Assembly (NCBI GenBank): GCA_002411345.1
Contig: DHSL01000053.1
Location: forward strand, 36,592-100,591
DNA length: 64,000 nt
Reading direction: 5' to 3'
DNA from: Bacteroidales bacterium UBA5287
GTDB lineage: Bacteria; Bacteroidota; Bacteroidia; Bacteroidales; Dysgonomonadaceae
This document shows positions 54,262 to 63,875 of the stretch, in pieces (the stretch's first letter is position 1; each line of letters starts with the position of its first letter). The position numbers and the translations under genes are program-made. The notes below the pieces were generated by a model, which saw nothing but the letters and a program-made list of their open reading frames with translations, did not search any database and was not told the DNA's origin.

Positions 54262-55029
54262 ATGGATAATCAAGAAAGAAACTTCATGGATTTATCACAA
54301 ATTCCATGGGGTGAAGTCAAGAATCATGCATATGATGTTGTGGTATTGCCATGGGGTGCAATTGAGCCACATAATTTTCATCTGCCGTATATGACAGATT
54401 GTATTTTATCATATGAAATAGCGAAAGACAGTGCCAAGAAAGCCTTTGAGAAAAGCAAGACCAAGAGTATGGTAATACCACCCGTATATTTTGGTGCTCA
54501 AAATCCCGGTCAATGGAACAAGCCCTTTTGTATTCATACCCGCATTGAAACTCAGAAAGCCATTTTAACAGATATAGTATCTTCGTTGCACGGTCAAGGA
54601 TTTCGAAAACTAGTTATAGTTAACGGTCACGGTGGCAACTCCTTTAAGCCATTAATTCGTGATCTTGCCGTTACATATCCTGATTTTTATATAGTATCAG
54701 TTGATTGGTTTGGTTTTATTCCAACAGAAGGTTATTTTGATGAAAAGCCCGATGAACATGCAGGCGAACAAGAAACATCCGTTATGTTGCATTATCATCC
54801 TGAGTTAGTAGATATGAATGAAGCCGGTGACGGTAAAGTCAATCCTGTAAAATTGAAATCTTTGCAGAATAAAACAGGATGGGTTCCCCGTAATTGGGAT
54901 GAAGTAACCACCGATACAGGAATTGGGAATCCCAAAAAGTCGTCAGCCACCAAGGGTAAAATTTACGCAGAAAAAGTAACAGAAAGTATTAGTGAATTGC
55001 TTACTGAATTGAAGTATTATACGATCTAA
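54262..55029 (+). CDS. creatininase-family amidohydrolase
   Basis: A 255-residue protein of the creatininase fold, a group of metal-dependent amide hydrolases (creatinine amidohydrolase, MftE-like and FAPy deformylase-like members). Metal-site motifs: GAIEPHNFHLPYMTD (Glu, His, Asp), VNGHGGNSF (His) and HAGEQETSVML (Glu). The usual HG after the Glu is HN here. The substrate is unknown; creatinine itself is only one of several possibilities. It stands directly before mutA but has a separate promoter and a 118-base gap. Confidence 0.88.
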   Translation: MDNQERNFMDLSQIPWGEVKNHAYDVVVLPWGAIEPHNFHLPYMTDCILSYEIAKDSAKKAFEKSKTKSMVIPPVYFGAQNPGQWNKPFCIHTRIETQKAILTDIVSSLHGQGFRKLVIVNGHGGNSFKPLIRDLAVTYPDFYIVSVDWFGFIPTEGYFDEKPDEHAGEQETSVMLHYHPELVDMNEAGDGKVNPVKLKSLQNKTGWVPRNWDEVTTDTGIGNPKKSSATKGKIYAEKVTESISELLTELKYYTI

Positions 55030-55056
55030 AAGCTTTACAAAGTGAACTATTTATCG

Positions 55057-55064
55057 TAATTTTG
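55057..55064 (+). promoter_or_regulatory. -7 element of the mutA promoter
   Basis: TAATTTTG, 84 bases before the mutA ATG; weak CTTTAC at the -33 position. Confidence 0.4.
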
Positions 55065-55147
55065 CGTATTAGAATAGCCTTCATAACAGGCGATTTTATT
55101 ATATATTAATGAAACTTATAAACCAAAATAATAAATAACAGTAAATT

Positions 55148-57037
55148 ATGAGTAATCAAAAAGAAAAACTCTTTACCGATTTTCCTTCAGTTACCACAGA
55201 ACAGTGGATGGAAAAAGTGACTGAAGATCTGAAAGGTGCAGATTTTCAGAAAAAACTGGTTTGGAAAACAAATGAAGGTTTTAATGTAAATCCTTTCTAT
55301 CGTGCTGAAAACATAGAAGGATATGCATGGACAGATAATCTGCCCGGAAAATTTCCTTATGTACGTGGTACTAAAAAGGATAACACGTGGTTTGTTCGTC
55401 AGGAAATTGATGTTCAAGATTATGCTGAAGCAAACAAAAAAGCCCTTTCATTACTGGAAAAAGGTGTAACATCTTTCGGATTTAAATTGCCCAAAAACAA
55501 TCTGTCGGCCGAAAACATTGCTACTCTTTTAAATGGTATTTCACCTGAGAAAGTAGAATTAAATTTCAAGACATGCATTTCAAAAACCATTGAAATGGCG
55601 AAGTTAGTTGTAGACTATGTTCGCGATCAGAATTTGGATGTAATGAAATGTTTTGGTTCTATTGAATTTGATCCATTCAGAAAAATCCTTAAAAAAGGTA
55701 AAGACGCTAGCGGTTGGGAAGATCAAGTTGTTGAAATTGTTAACATATCAGCTCCTCTTCCCCGATACAGAGTTATTTCTGTTACAGGAAATATGATTAG
55801 TGATGCCGGCGCTTACAGCTATCAAGAATTAGGTTATAGTCTTTCCTATGGAAATCAAGTTTTAGGAACATTGATTGAAAAAGGCATTGATCCAGCCATG
55901 GCCGCCAAGAAAATCAAGTTTGAATTTGGTGTCGGCTCAAACTATTTCATGGAAATTGCTAAGTTTCGTGCTGCCAGATGGTTGTGGGCGGAAATAGTAA
56001 ACGCTTATAATCCACCATGTAAAAATGAATGCGACAATAAAGCCGAAAACGGTACCTGTCGTTGTGCAGCAAAAATGAATATTCATGCAACCACATCTCG
56101 TTTTAATCAATCCCTTTACGATCCCTATGTAAACCTTTTACGTACTCAAACAGAAAGTATGTCGGCCACAATAGGAGTTGTAGATTCACTTACTGTTCGT
56201 CCATTTGACGAAGCTTTTGAAACACCCACAGAATTTGCAGAACGTATTGCTGTTAATCAACAATTAATATTAAAGGAAGAATCCCATTTCAATAAGATTA
56301 CCGATCCAGCCGCCGGTTCCTATTATGTTGAGAATCTGACCCTTTCTTTAGCTCAACAAGCTTGGAAATTATTCCTTGAAACAGAAGAAGTTGGTTTCTA
56401 TGAATCGTTGAAAGTCGGCACTGTTCAGGATGCGATCAATTCATCATCAGAAGCCCGTGTAAAAGCCTTATCATCAAGAAAAGAAGTATTGGTTGGAACA
56501 AATCAATATCCTAATTTCACTGAAACCATGTCAGAAAAGATTGTTGAAAAATCATGCTCAAGATGTGGTTGTGGTGATAATGCTCCATTCAAGAAGCTGA
56601 GTACCTCACGTTTAGCTGAATCATTCAACGAATTACGTTTAGCTACCGAAGCAAATAACAATACTCCAAAAGTATTTATGCTAACCATCGGAAATTTGGC
56701 GATGCGTTTGGCCCGTGCTCAATTCTCTTCCAATTTCTTTGCTGTTGCCGGTTATGAAATTATTGACAATATCGGCTTTGATACAGTAGAAGAAGGAGTA
56801 AAAGCTGCCAGAGAAAAGAATGCAGATGTGATTGTTCTTTGCTCAAGCGATGATGAATACTCAGAGTTAGCACCCAAGGCTTATGAACTGGTTAAGAATG
56901 GAAATGAAATTTTTGTTGTTGCCGGTGCTCCAGCATGTATGGAAGAATTAAAAGCTATTGGTATTGAGCATTTCATTAATGTTAGAAGCAATGTTTTGGA
57001 TACTTTGAAAAAATTCAACGAAAAGCTTTTAAAATAA
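55148..57037 (+). CDS. mutA: methylmalonyl-CoA mutase small subunit
   Basis: A 629-residue protein paired with MutB to interconvert succinyl-CoA and (R)-methylmalonyl-CoA. It has the TIM-barrel half (FGVGSNYFMEIAKFRAARWLWAE; YDPYVNLLRTQTESMSATIGVVDSLTVRP) and a C-terminal B12-like domain that lacks the DxHxxG ligand motif, as expected of the non-catalytic subunit. Two Cys clusters are unusual: C291, C295, C304, C306 in the barrel and C470, C473, C475 in the linker. The opening MSNQKEKLFTDFPSVTTEQW is typical. mutB is not next to it; two membrane-protein genes intervene. Confidence 0.94.
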   Translation: MSNQKEKLFTDFPSVTTEQWMEKVTEDLKGADFQKKLVWKTNEGFNVNPFYRAENIEGYAWTDNLPGKFPYVRGTKKDNTWFVRQEIDVQDYAEANKKALSLLEKGVTSFGFKLPKNNLSAENIATLLNGISPEKVELNFKTCISKTIEMAKLVVDYVRDQNLDVMKCFGSIEFDPFRKILKKGKDASGWEDQVVEIVNISAPLPRYRVISVTGNMISDAGAYSYQELGYSLSYGNQVLGTLIEKGIDPAMAAKKIKFEFGVGSNYFMEIAKFRAARWLWAEIVNAYNPPCKNECDNKAENGTCRCAAKMNIHATTSRFNQSLYDPYVNLLRTQTESMSATIGVVDSLTVRPFDEAFETPTEFAERIAVNQQLILKEESHFNKITDPAAGSYYVENLTLSLAQQAWKLFLETEEVGFYESLKVGTVQDAINSSSEARVKALSSRKEVLVGTNQYPNFTETMSEKIVEKSCSRCGCGDNAPFKKLSTSRLAESFNELRLATEANNNTPKVFMLTIGNLAMRLARAQFSSNFFAVAGYEIIDNIGFDTVEEGVKAAREKNADVIVLCSSDDEYSELAPKAYELVKNGNEIFVVAGAPACMEELKAIGIEHFINVRSNVLDTLKKFNEKLLK

Positions 57038-57079
57038 ACAGTTTGTATTTCTGATTCATATGATTAAAAAACTAGACAA

Positions 57080-57982
57080 ATGAGTCCATCCCGAAAAGAT
57101 TGGTTAATAGCCATTCGTCCATGGTCTTTTCCGGCATCAACCATGCCTGCATTAGTTACTATTTCTTATGTATTTTATTTAAATAGTGTTACTCCTTTGG
57201 ATGTTAATTGGTTGTATGGTGTTTTAGCATTTTTTGGTGCTGCATTTTTTCAAGCATCAGGCAATCTAATCAGCGATTATTACGACTATTTATACACAGT
57301 AGACCGAAAAGAGTCCTTTGGTTCAAGTCGAATGTTAGTAGACGGCGTTTTCAAACCAAAAACTATATTAAATTATGGTTTGGTTTTTCTTGTTATCGGC
57401 TGTTTATTAGGTCTGTTTCTGTTATTTAAAACATCCATACATTTATTGTGGATTGGAGCAATTGGAGTTTTAGGCACCTATTTTTACTATAAAATGAAAT
57501 ATCGTGCATTAGGAGATCTCAATATCTTTATTATTTACGGTCTTTGCATAGCGTTAGGAACCTATTTAGTTATGACGAATATGTTAAGTTGGAAAATATT
57601 ATTGATTGGTTCTTCACTTGGATTTCTGATTGTGAATATTCTACATGCAAATAACACGCGTGACATAAGAGATGACGGGAAAGCCAATATTAAAACCCAG
57701 GCCATGTTGTTAGGTATTAAAGGTTCTATTAAACAGTACATTGTTCTTGGAATAGGAGCATATTTGATAATAACGTTAACCGTTATTCTTGGAATATTGC
57801 ATCCACTTTGCTTGTTGGTTTGGCTCTCTTTTCCCTTGTTAATAAACAATATAAAAGAGGTTCGTTTAGCAAGCATAGAAAAACCAGAATTGATAAAAGA
57901 CCTTGATGGCAAATCGGCACAGTTAGTCATGATTTTCAGTATGTTACTTGCTATATCAAATTTTATTGCCGGGATTATATGA
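57080..57982 (+). CDS. UbiA-family prenyltransferase (MenA-like)
   Basis: A 300-residue membrane protein with about eight or nine helices. The two Asp-rich prenyl-diphosphate sites are present: NLISDYYDYLYTVDR (about 61-75) and NNTRDIRDDGKA (about 190-200). The opening DWLIAIRPWSFPASTMPA is typical of 1,4-dihydroxy-2-naphthoate octaprenyltransferases, so menaquinone synthesis is likely but not proven. It lies 42 bases after mutA and overlaps the CPBP gene by 4 bases (ATGA), so those two are translationally coupled. Confidence 0.88.
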   Translation: MSPSRKDWLIAIRPWSFPASTMPALVTISYVFYLNSVTPLDVNWLYGVLAFFGAAFFQASGNLISDYYDYLYTVDRKESFGSSRMLVDGVFKPKTILNYGLVFLVIGCLLGLFLLFKTSIHLLWIGAIGVLGTYFYYKMKYRALGDLNIFIIYGLCIALGTYLVMTNMLSWKILLIGSSLGFLIVNILHANNTRDIRDDGKANIKTQAMLLGIKGSIKQYIVLGIGAYLIITLTVILGILHPLCLLVWLSFPLLINNIKEVRLASIEKPELIKDLDGKSAQLVMIFSMLLAISNFIAGII

Positions 57983-58593
57983 AAAAGTTGACACTTAATA
58001 TATTAGTAGCAGTATTATTATGGTTTTTCATGTTTTCGCCATGGACCAAAGATTATTTCAATTTTTGGATATCGATGACGATTTCTGCGTTAATACTTAT
58101 AACAATCAGTCTATCTCAACGAAAAGAGATCTTGAAGCAATTTGATTTCAACTGGAAATCGATAAGTTTAGGAATAGTAGGTGCCGCTTTTTTATGGGTA
58201 GTATTTTACGTAGGTGAATTTGTCGCCACTTGGATGTTTGACTTTGCCCGCTCTCAAGTAGACAGTATCTATTCGATGAAGGACGGTCAGGATAAATTAT
58301 GGGTAGGATTAGGATTATTATTTATCATTGGTCCAGCCGAAGAAATATTTTGGCGCGGTTATGTTCAACATTCATTCATTAATAAATATGGAGAGTGGAA
58401 AGCGTTTATATTCACCACATTAATCTACGCCCTTGTCCATATCTGGTCGTTCAATTTTATATTGATAATGGCAGCTTTGATTTGCGGTATTTTTTGGGGT
58501 TTATTGTACAGATACAATAAGAATCTTGTACTGCTAGTAATTTCGCATGCCATTTGGGATGTAGCTGTATTTATTATCTTTCCGATAATGTAA
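57979..58593 (+). CDS. CPBP-family intramembrane metalloprotease
   Basis: A 204-residue membrane protein with about six helices. The family motifs are present: PAEEIFWRGYVQ (EExxxR, catalytic Glu pair), then HIWSFNF and the last-helix HAIWDV (His/Asn-type ligands). CPBP (Abi/CAAX-like) proteases cleave membrane-associated or prenylated substrates, but most bacterial members are uncharacterised. Coupling to a UbiA prenyltransferase by an ATGA overlap is notable but no shared substrate is known. Confidence 0.88.
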   Translation: MKKLTLNILVAVLLWFFMFSPWTKDYFNFWISMTISALILITISLSQRKEILKQFDFNWKSISLGIVGAAFLWVVFYVGEFVATWMFDFARSQVDSIYSMKDGQDKLWVGLGLLFIIGPAEEIFWRGYVQHSFINKYGEWKAFIFTTLIYALVHIWSFNFILIMAALICGIFWGLLYRYNKNLVLLVISHAIWDVAVFIIFPIM

Positions 58594-58658
58594 CATTTTT
58601 GTAAAAGAATCAGAGTACAAATAATTAAGAATAAAAAACAAATTAATATACCAAAATA

Positions 58659-60806
58659 ATGAAACCAAATTTTAAAGAGATCAACATTGAATCAGCCGAC
58701 TTTGACATTGTATCAAATATTGGAGAGTGGGCTGAAAAAAATGAGATTAAGGCCGATTGGTTTACTCCGGAGCAGATTCCTGTGAAACCTGTTTATACGA
58801 AGGAAGACCTTGAAGGTATGGAGCATTTAAATTATGCTGCCGGCATTCCTCCATTTCTTCGTGGACCCTATTCAACTATGTATGTGATGCGCCCCTGGAC
58901 AATTCGTCAGTATGCCGGATTTTCCACAGCAGAAGAATCGAATGCGTTCTATCGTCGTAATCTAGCATCCGGACAAAAAGGATTGTCCGTAGCATTTGAC
59001 CTTCCCACCCATCGTGGATATGATGCAGATAATGAGCGTGTATTTGGAGATGTAGGTAAAGCCGGTGTATCTATCTGTTCTGTAGAAGATATGAAAGTTT
59101 TATTCGACGGAATTCCCTTGAATAAAATGTCTGTATCAATGACTATGAACGGTGCTGTACTTCCAATTCTTGCATTCTATATTGTTGCAGCCCAAGAACA
59201 AGGAGCAAAACTTGAAGAGATGCAAGGAACCATTCAGAATGATATTTTGAAAGAATTCATGGTGCGTAACACCTATATTTATCCACCTGAATTCTCCATG
59301 AAGATTATTGCTGATATATTTGAGTATACTTCACAGAAGATGCCTAAGTTTAACTCAATTTCTATTTCCGGTTATCACATGCAAGAAGCAGGTGCAACCG
59401 CCGATATTGAGTTAGCGTATACCTTAGCAGACGGAATTGAATATTTACGTGCAGGAATGAATGCCGGCATCGATATTGACAAATTTGCTCCTCGATTATC
59501 ATTCTTCTGGGGTATTGGAATGAATCACTTTATGGAGATTGCCAAGTTGCGTGCAGGTCGTTTATTATGGGCAAAAATTGTGAAAGATTTAGGTGCTAAA
59601 AATCCTAAGTCAATGGCATTACGCACACACTGTCAGACATCAGGATGGTCTTTAACAGAGCAAGATCCTTATAATAATGTTGGTCGTACAGTTATTGAAG
59701 CCATGGCAGCAGCTTTGGGTCACACCCAATCATTGCACACCAATGCCCTTGACGAAGCTATTGCATTACCTACAGATTTTTCTGCTCGTATTGCACGTAA
59801 CACACAGATTTATGTTCAAGAAGAAACCCATGTAACAAAACATGTAGATCCATGGGCCGGTTCATATTACGTTGAAACCCTTACTAATGAGTTAGTTCAG
59901 AAAGCATGGGATTTGATCGAAGAAATTGAGAAGTTGGGTGGTATGGCCAAAGCAATTGAGACAGGCGTTCCAAAGATGCGTATTGAAGAAGCCGCAGCCA
60001 GGACCCAAGCCCGCATTGACTCAGGCATTCAAAAGATTATCGGCGTAAATGAATATCGTCTTGAACAAGAAGATCCTATTGATATTTTAGAAGTCGATAA
60101 TACTGAAGTACGTAAGCAGCAAGTAGAAAGGTTAAAAGGATTGAGAGAAAATCGTGATGAAGAAGCGGTTAAAAAAGCTCTCGATGCCATCACAAAATGT
60201 GTAGAAACCAAAGAAGGTAATCTTCTTGAACTCTCTGTTGAAGCAGCACGAGTTCGCGCTTCGTTGGGCGAGATCTCCGATGCATGTGAAAAAGTTGTAG
60301 GTCGTTATAATGCAATAATTAGAACAATATCAGGAGTGTATTCTTCAGAATCAAAAACCGATACGATGCTAGATGAAGCACGTGCATTAACAGATAAATT
60401 TGCCAAGAAAGAAGGTCGTCGTCCAAGAATTATGGTCGCAAAAATGGGCCAAGACGGTCACGATCGTGGAGCAAAAGTTGTTGCAACCGGTTATGCAGAT
60501 TGTGGTTTCGACGTAGATATGGGACCATTGTTTCAAACCCCAGCAGAAGCTGCTCGCCAGGCAGTTGAAAATGATGTTCATGTATTAGGTGTTTCATCAT
60601 TAGCCGCCGGTCACAAAACGTTGATTCCTCAGGTAATTGAAGAGTTGAAGAAACTTGGTCGTCCTGATATCATCGTTATTGCAGGAGGAGTTATTCCAGC
60701 TCAGGATTATGATTTCCTTTATAAGGTAGGAGTTGCAGCAATATTTGGCCCCGGGACCTCTGTAACTAAATCAGCATGTGACATTATGAATATTTTAATT
60801 GACTAA
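58659..60806 (+). CDS. mutB: methylmalonyl-CoA mutase large (catalytic) subunit
   Basis: A 715-residue protein. The TIM-barrel domain carries GIPPFLRGPYSTMYVMRPWTIRQYAGF-type sequence (here in two short runs), FDLPTHRGYDADN and RTHCQTSGWSLTEQDPYNN. The C-terminal cobalamin domain has the base-off ligand motif MGQDGHDRGAKV (DxHxxG, His near residue 600) and GGVIPAQDY. It converts succinyl-CoA to methylmalonyl-CoA in propionate formation or the reverse. Length is usual. It is preceded by the CPBP gene (65-base gap) and ends at a terminator. Confidence 0.96.
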   Translation: MKPNFKEINIESADFDIVSNIGEWAEKNEIKADWFTPEQIPVKPVYTKEDLEGMEHLNYAAGIPPFLRGPYSTMYVMRPWTIRQYAGFSTAEESNAFYRRNLASGQKGLSVAFDLPTHRGYDADNERVFGDVGKAGVSICSVEDMKVLFDGIPLNKMSVSMTMNGAVLPILAFYIVAAQEQGAKLEEMQGTIQNDILKEFMVRNTYIYPPEFSMKIIADIFEYTSQKMPKFNSISISGYHMQEAGATADIELAYTLADGIEYLRAGMNAGIDIDKFAPRLSFFWGIGMNHFMEIAKLRAGRLLWAKIVKDLGAKNPKSMALRTHCQTSGWSLTEQDPYNNVGRTVIEAMAAALGHTQSLHTNALDEAIALPTDFSARIARNTQIYVQEETHVTKHVDPWAGSYYVETLTNELVQKAWDLIEEIEKLGGMAKAIETGVPKMRIEEAAARTQARIDSGIQKIIGVNEYRLEQEDPIDILEVDNTEVRKQQVERLKGLRENRDEEAVKKALDAITKCVETKEGNLLELSVEAARVRASLGEISDACEKVVGRYNAIIRTISGVYSSESKTDTMLDEARALTDKFAKKEGRRPRIMVAKMGQDGHDRGAKVVATGYADCGFDVDMGPLFQTPAEAARQAVENDVHVLGVSSLAAGHKTLIPQVIEELKKLGRPDIIVIAGGVIPAQDYDFLYKVGVAAIFGPGTSVTKSACDIMNILID

Positions 60807-60832
60807 AATCATAAGTTCTTAAACTTTAATTT

Positions 60833-60865
60833 AAAGCCGTTTCTGTTTTTAGAAGCGGCTTTATT
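60833..60865 (+). terminator. terminator of the mut cluster
   Basis: AAAGCCGTTTCT / AGAAGCGGCTTT stem with one G-U pair and loop GTTTTT, followed by TATTTG. Confidence 0.8.
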
Positions 60866-60894
60866 TGTTATGATCAACATTAAATAATAATAGA

Positions 60895-60923
60895 TTGATA
60901 ATAAGAACAATTAGTTATATTTG
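60895..60923 (+). promoter_or_regulatory. promoter of the CorA-like gene
   Basis: TTG at 60895-60897, 18-base spacer, TATATTTG at 60916-60923, then the ATG at 60938. The leader is very short. Confidence 0.6.
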
Positions 60924-60937
60924 CAAAAAAAATAGTT

Positions 60938-62002
60938 ATGTCTACAACCTATGCAAAGAAGAAAGAAGATATAGGTCTTTCCCCTTTTGAAATAAAATTT
61001 CGCGGTCAAAAGAAGTCAGATAAAGTGTTAATGACAATCTTTGAAATGACCGCTGAAAATGTTATTGAAAGAAACGTTCATACTATTGAAGAAATTCAAA
61101 ACCATTTGAATTCAGATTCATTGATTTGGTTGAATATTGACGGTTTGCATAATGAGAAATTGATGAGTGAAATCTCTTCATTCTTTAGTATTCCCTCAAA
61201 TATTCTTTCAGATATAATGGATCCATCCATTCGATCACAAGTAGAAGAGTTTGACGATGGTATTTTTACATCAGTCAAGATGTTAGAATTTGATGAGAAA
61301 GCGGAGAAAGTATCAGTAGATAATTTGAGTCTAATAGTTATGAAACGCATTATCATTTCATTTCAGGAAGAGTCCGGTGATGTATTTAATCCTGTAAGAG
61401 AGCGAATTAGAAAACATAAAAACAAGATTAGAACTTCCGGAACAGATTATTTAGCCTTTGCTCTTTTAGATATTGTTATTGATAATTACATTTATATCCT
61501 TGGAGCTTATGGAGAAAAGGTTGAAACATTAGAAGACAGACTTGCTTTAGCTCCAAATAAAGAAATTCTAAATATAATTAATCTTCTTAAGCATGAGCTT
61601 AACAGGTTGAGACGCAGTATAAGACCAACCAAAGAAATGATAATGAGTCTTGTTAAGCTTGATTCAGATTTGATTCAGGATGTAAATAGGACCTACTTTA
61701 AAGAGCTGCAAGATAATATATTACAGGCAACCGAAATGTTGGATTATTATCGTGAAGTATTATATGATGAGCTTGATATATATCATTCATCGATGAGTAC
61801 TAAATTAAATGATATAATGGCCTTGCTTACGATTTTTTCGGGAATATTTATTCCACTAACATTTATTGTTGGAGTATATGGTACAAATTTTGATATACTT
61901 CCCGAGCTTCACTGGAAATATGGTTATTTTATAATGTGGGGAATAATGATTGTAATTGCTGTTTTCATGATTTGGTATTTCAAAAAAAGGAAATGGTTTT
62001 GA
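60938..62002 (+). CDS. corA: CorA-like divalent cation channel with a GTN pore signature
   Basis: A 354-residue CorA-family protein: soluble funnel domain (about 1-290), long stalk helix, two C-terminal membrane helices (about 293-313 and 326-347), and the C-terminal basic tail KKRKWF. The selectivity signature between the helices is normally YGMNF; here it reads YGTNFDILPEL (G315-T316-N317). The surrounding FIPLTFIVGVYG and PEL are conserved. GMN variants occur in related families with other ions (ZntB uses GIN), so Mg2+ transport is probable but not certain. It is a single gene with its own promoter. Confidence 0.9.
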   Translation: MSTTYAKKKEDIGLSPFEIKFRGQKKSDKVLMTIFEMTAENVIERNVHTIEEIQNHLNSDSLIWLNIDGLHNEKLMSEISSFFSIPSNILSDIMDPSIRSQVEEFDDGIFTSVKMLEFDEKAEKVSVDNLSLIVMKRIIISFQEESGDVFNPVRERIRKHKNKIRTSGTDYLAFALLDIVIDNYIYILGAYGEKVETLEDRLALAPNKEILNIINLLKHELNRLRRSIRPTKEMIMSLVKLDSDLIQDVNRTYFKELQDNILQATEMLDYYREVLYDELDIYHSSMSTKLNDIMALLTIFSGIFIPLTFIVGVYGTNFDILPELHWKYGYFIMWGIMIVIAVFMIWYFKKRKWF

Positions 62003-62037
62003 GATGATTCCGTTAAACATAGGAATTTAGACAGCAT

Positions 62038-62910
62038 TTAGCCAAATGATTTCAGTATAAAAGCACTATTTTCGAAACTAAAAGTTTCCGGATATAAATA
62101 CCGCAACATGCTCCCATCTTTTTTGATTTCTGCAATTCTTTGAGGATCTATATCTACAACTGTAAAGTGAAAGCAAGCTTGTTTGCGTTCTTTTTTTACA
62201 ACAAGTTGACATTCTTGTCGCAAGTCTTGCATAACCTCTGTAAGTGCCTGGATTGCATTAGCATCTCGTACTATAACATTACTAGTAGAATTATAAAAGT
62301 CGCGGTATGAAATATCGACAGTTGTTCCATATATATGAGCAGACAAATCAGCCGCATTAGAATTGAAACGATTGAGCGTGTTTTGAGTCTGCATTGTACG
62401 TAATGCCGATGTCACCATTACTGAATAATTGCTATATTGTTGACCATATTTCTCCATTTTCTTTTTAAAACGCTGACCGATGGTATTTAATAATTGAGCC
62501 ATTGATGGAGTCACGTAAGGGTAGGAGTGAGTAAGTTCTTTAATTCTGTATAGAGGATTATCAATTATTCTTATCAATATTCCTTTCTCTATTAACAAAG
62601 TGGAATCAATCTCAAAAGAACAGTTGCTTTTATAAGGTTCTATCAATCCGTTTGCCATTGCATGCATCAACTGTAGTTCATTGTTATCAGACAGTTTTCT
62701 TGACGGAGAAATAGGAGCCGTCGCAAATGATGAACGATAGAAGTTACCTTCAATAAATCTCTCAACATTTTTCTCATTCAGTTCAGATAGTTCGGTTTTG
62801 GTATTATATATCATATTTTCATGTGGCTTTTTTATCTTTACAGACAATGCTACTATAAATATAATAAACAACAGAAATAATTCGATAAGATGTGCTGAAA
62901 AATGCTTCAA
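62038..62910 (-). CDS. DUF5715 family protein (DD-peptidase-like)
   Basis: A 290-residue protein with an N-terminal membrane anchor (about 10-25). The C-terminal part resembles VanY/M15 D-Ala-D-Ala carboxypeptidases: MVTSALRTMQTQ, LSAHIYGTTVDISY (HxxxxxxD-like metal site) and QACFHFTVVD (last His ligand). DUF5715 is a Bacteroidota family of unknown function; peptidoglycan trimming in the periplasm is inferred. It is convergent with corA. Confidence 0.82.
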   Translation of the reverse strand: MKHFSAHLIELFLLFIIFIVALSVKIKKPHENMIYNTKTELSELNEKNVERFIEGNFYRSSFATAPISPSRKLSDNNELQLMHAMANGLIEPYKSNCSFEIDSTLLIEKGILIRIIDNPLYRIKELTHSYPYVTPSMAQLLNTIGQRFKKKMEKYGQQYSNYSVMVTSALRTMQTQNTLNRFNSNAADLSAHIYGTTVDISYRDFYNSTSNVIVRDANAIQALTEVMQDLRQECQLVVKKERKQACFHFTVVDIDPQRIAEIKKDGSMLRYLYPETFSFENSAFILKSFG

Positions 62911-63089
62911 GTTTGTTTCTTTTATATATGCAAAAATAGTAAATTTTGATCAATAATCCAGTGTATGAAGTGTAATAGATATAATAATATTCTTTATTTT
63001 AATACTTCTATAAACAAACTGTTAAGATTTATTTAAAGGAGAACTCTATATTTATTAACCCAATTATATTAGTTTATGTATTAAAAAGA

Positions 63090-63117
63090 AAGGTTGAAAC
63101 TTATTTGTTTCAACCTT
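63090..63117 (-). terminator. terminator of the DUF4919 gene
   Basis: AAGGTTGAAAC / GTTTCAACCTT stem with loop TTATTT. On the minus strand it runs into CTTTTTAA, 27 bases past the stop codon. Confidence 0.78.
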
Positions 63118-63143
63118 ATCTCTATCGTTTAAAAATAAAAATG

Positions 63144-63845
63144 TTACATTTTGCCTCCGCCTCGTGAACTGATATAACCGAAAACCGGAGTTATATTAAA
63201 ATATATTTCTTCCATGCCGTATTTATTCTCAGATAATGAAAGTGTACTAATCATTTGTGTCTTGTCTATTTTATCTTTCCCTCCGAATTTATAACCCATT
63301 AAAGGTAGTAAATCGTATTCGTGTGCAATTTTTATCACGTGGAAAGCAGTCTCTTTTGAAATTCCATCTCCACTACTTACAACTGCATCTAAAATTGTTT
63401 TTCTTTTCAGTACATTCTTTTTATAAGCTTCAACATCATCTTTTTGAGCAAATACAAGTAATTCTGCATTTAGAGCTCGAAGATTAAATGGATCTTTAGC
63501 TAATAGAGCTTTAGAATATTTGATAATATTGACATAATCATTTTCTGTTAATGATTGTTTCGAAAGCGTATTCATTAATTCACTATTATAAAAAGATGTA
63601 TCTGAAGGTGTATATGTAGATTGGAAAACATTACCATAATAAAGATGTCTTTTTTCTTCTATTGTTAATGTTTCATCACCCATATTATATCGATCTAAAA
63701 GTGCAGGATAGTAAAATTTGGAATTTTGATTAGTAATGTTTTGTTTAATGCTTTGGTAGTCCGGAGCTTTAGGTTCAAACCATTGTGCACTGGCAATATT
63801 TGAAAAAATAAGTGATAAACCAATGAATAAAATGAGTCTTTTCAT
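63144..63845 (-). CDS. DUF4919 secreted protein
   Basis: A 233-residue exported protein (signal peptide ending ASAQ). It matches the DUF4919 pattern common in Bacteroidales: APDYQSIKQNITNQNSKFYYPALLDRY early, then TLTIEEKRHLYYGNVFQ, a helical middle (LAKDPFNLRALNAELLVF) and the end MEEIYFNITPVFGYISSRGGGKM. Function unknown; a TPR-like helical fold is possible. It has a good promoter at 63876-63906. Confidence 0.82.
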   Translation of the reverse strand: MKRLILFIGLSLIFSNIASAQWFEPKAPDYQSIKQNITNQNSKFYYPALLDRYNMGDETLTIEEKRHLYYGNVFQSTYTPSDTSFYNSELMNTLSKQSLTENDYVNIIKYSKALLAKDPFNLRALNAELLVFAQKDDVEAYKKNVLKRKTILDAVVSSGDGISKETAFHVIKIAHEYDLLPLMGYKFGGKDKIDKTQMISTLSLSENKYGMEEIYFNITPVFGYISSRGGGKM

Positions 63846-63875
63846 CTTTTTTAATTTAATAGTATTTTCTTATAA

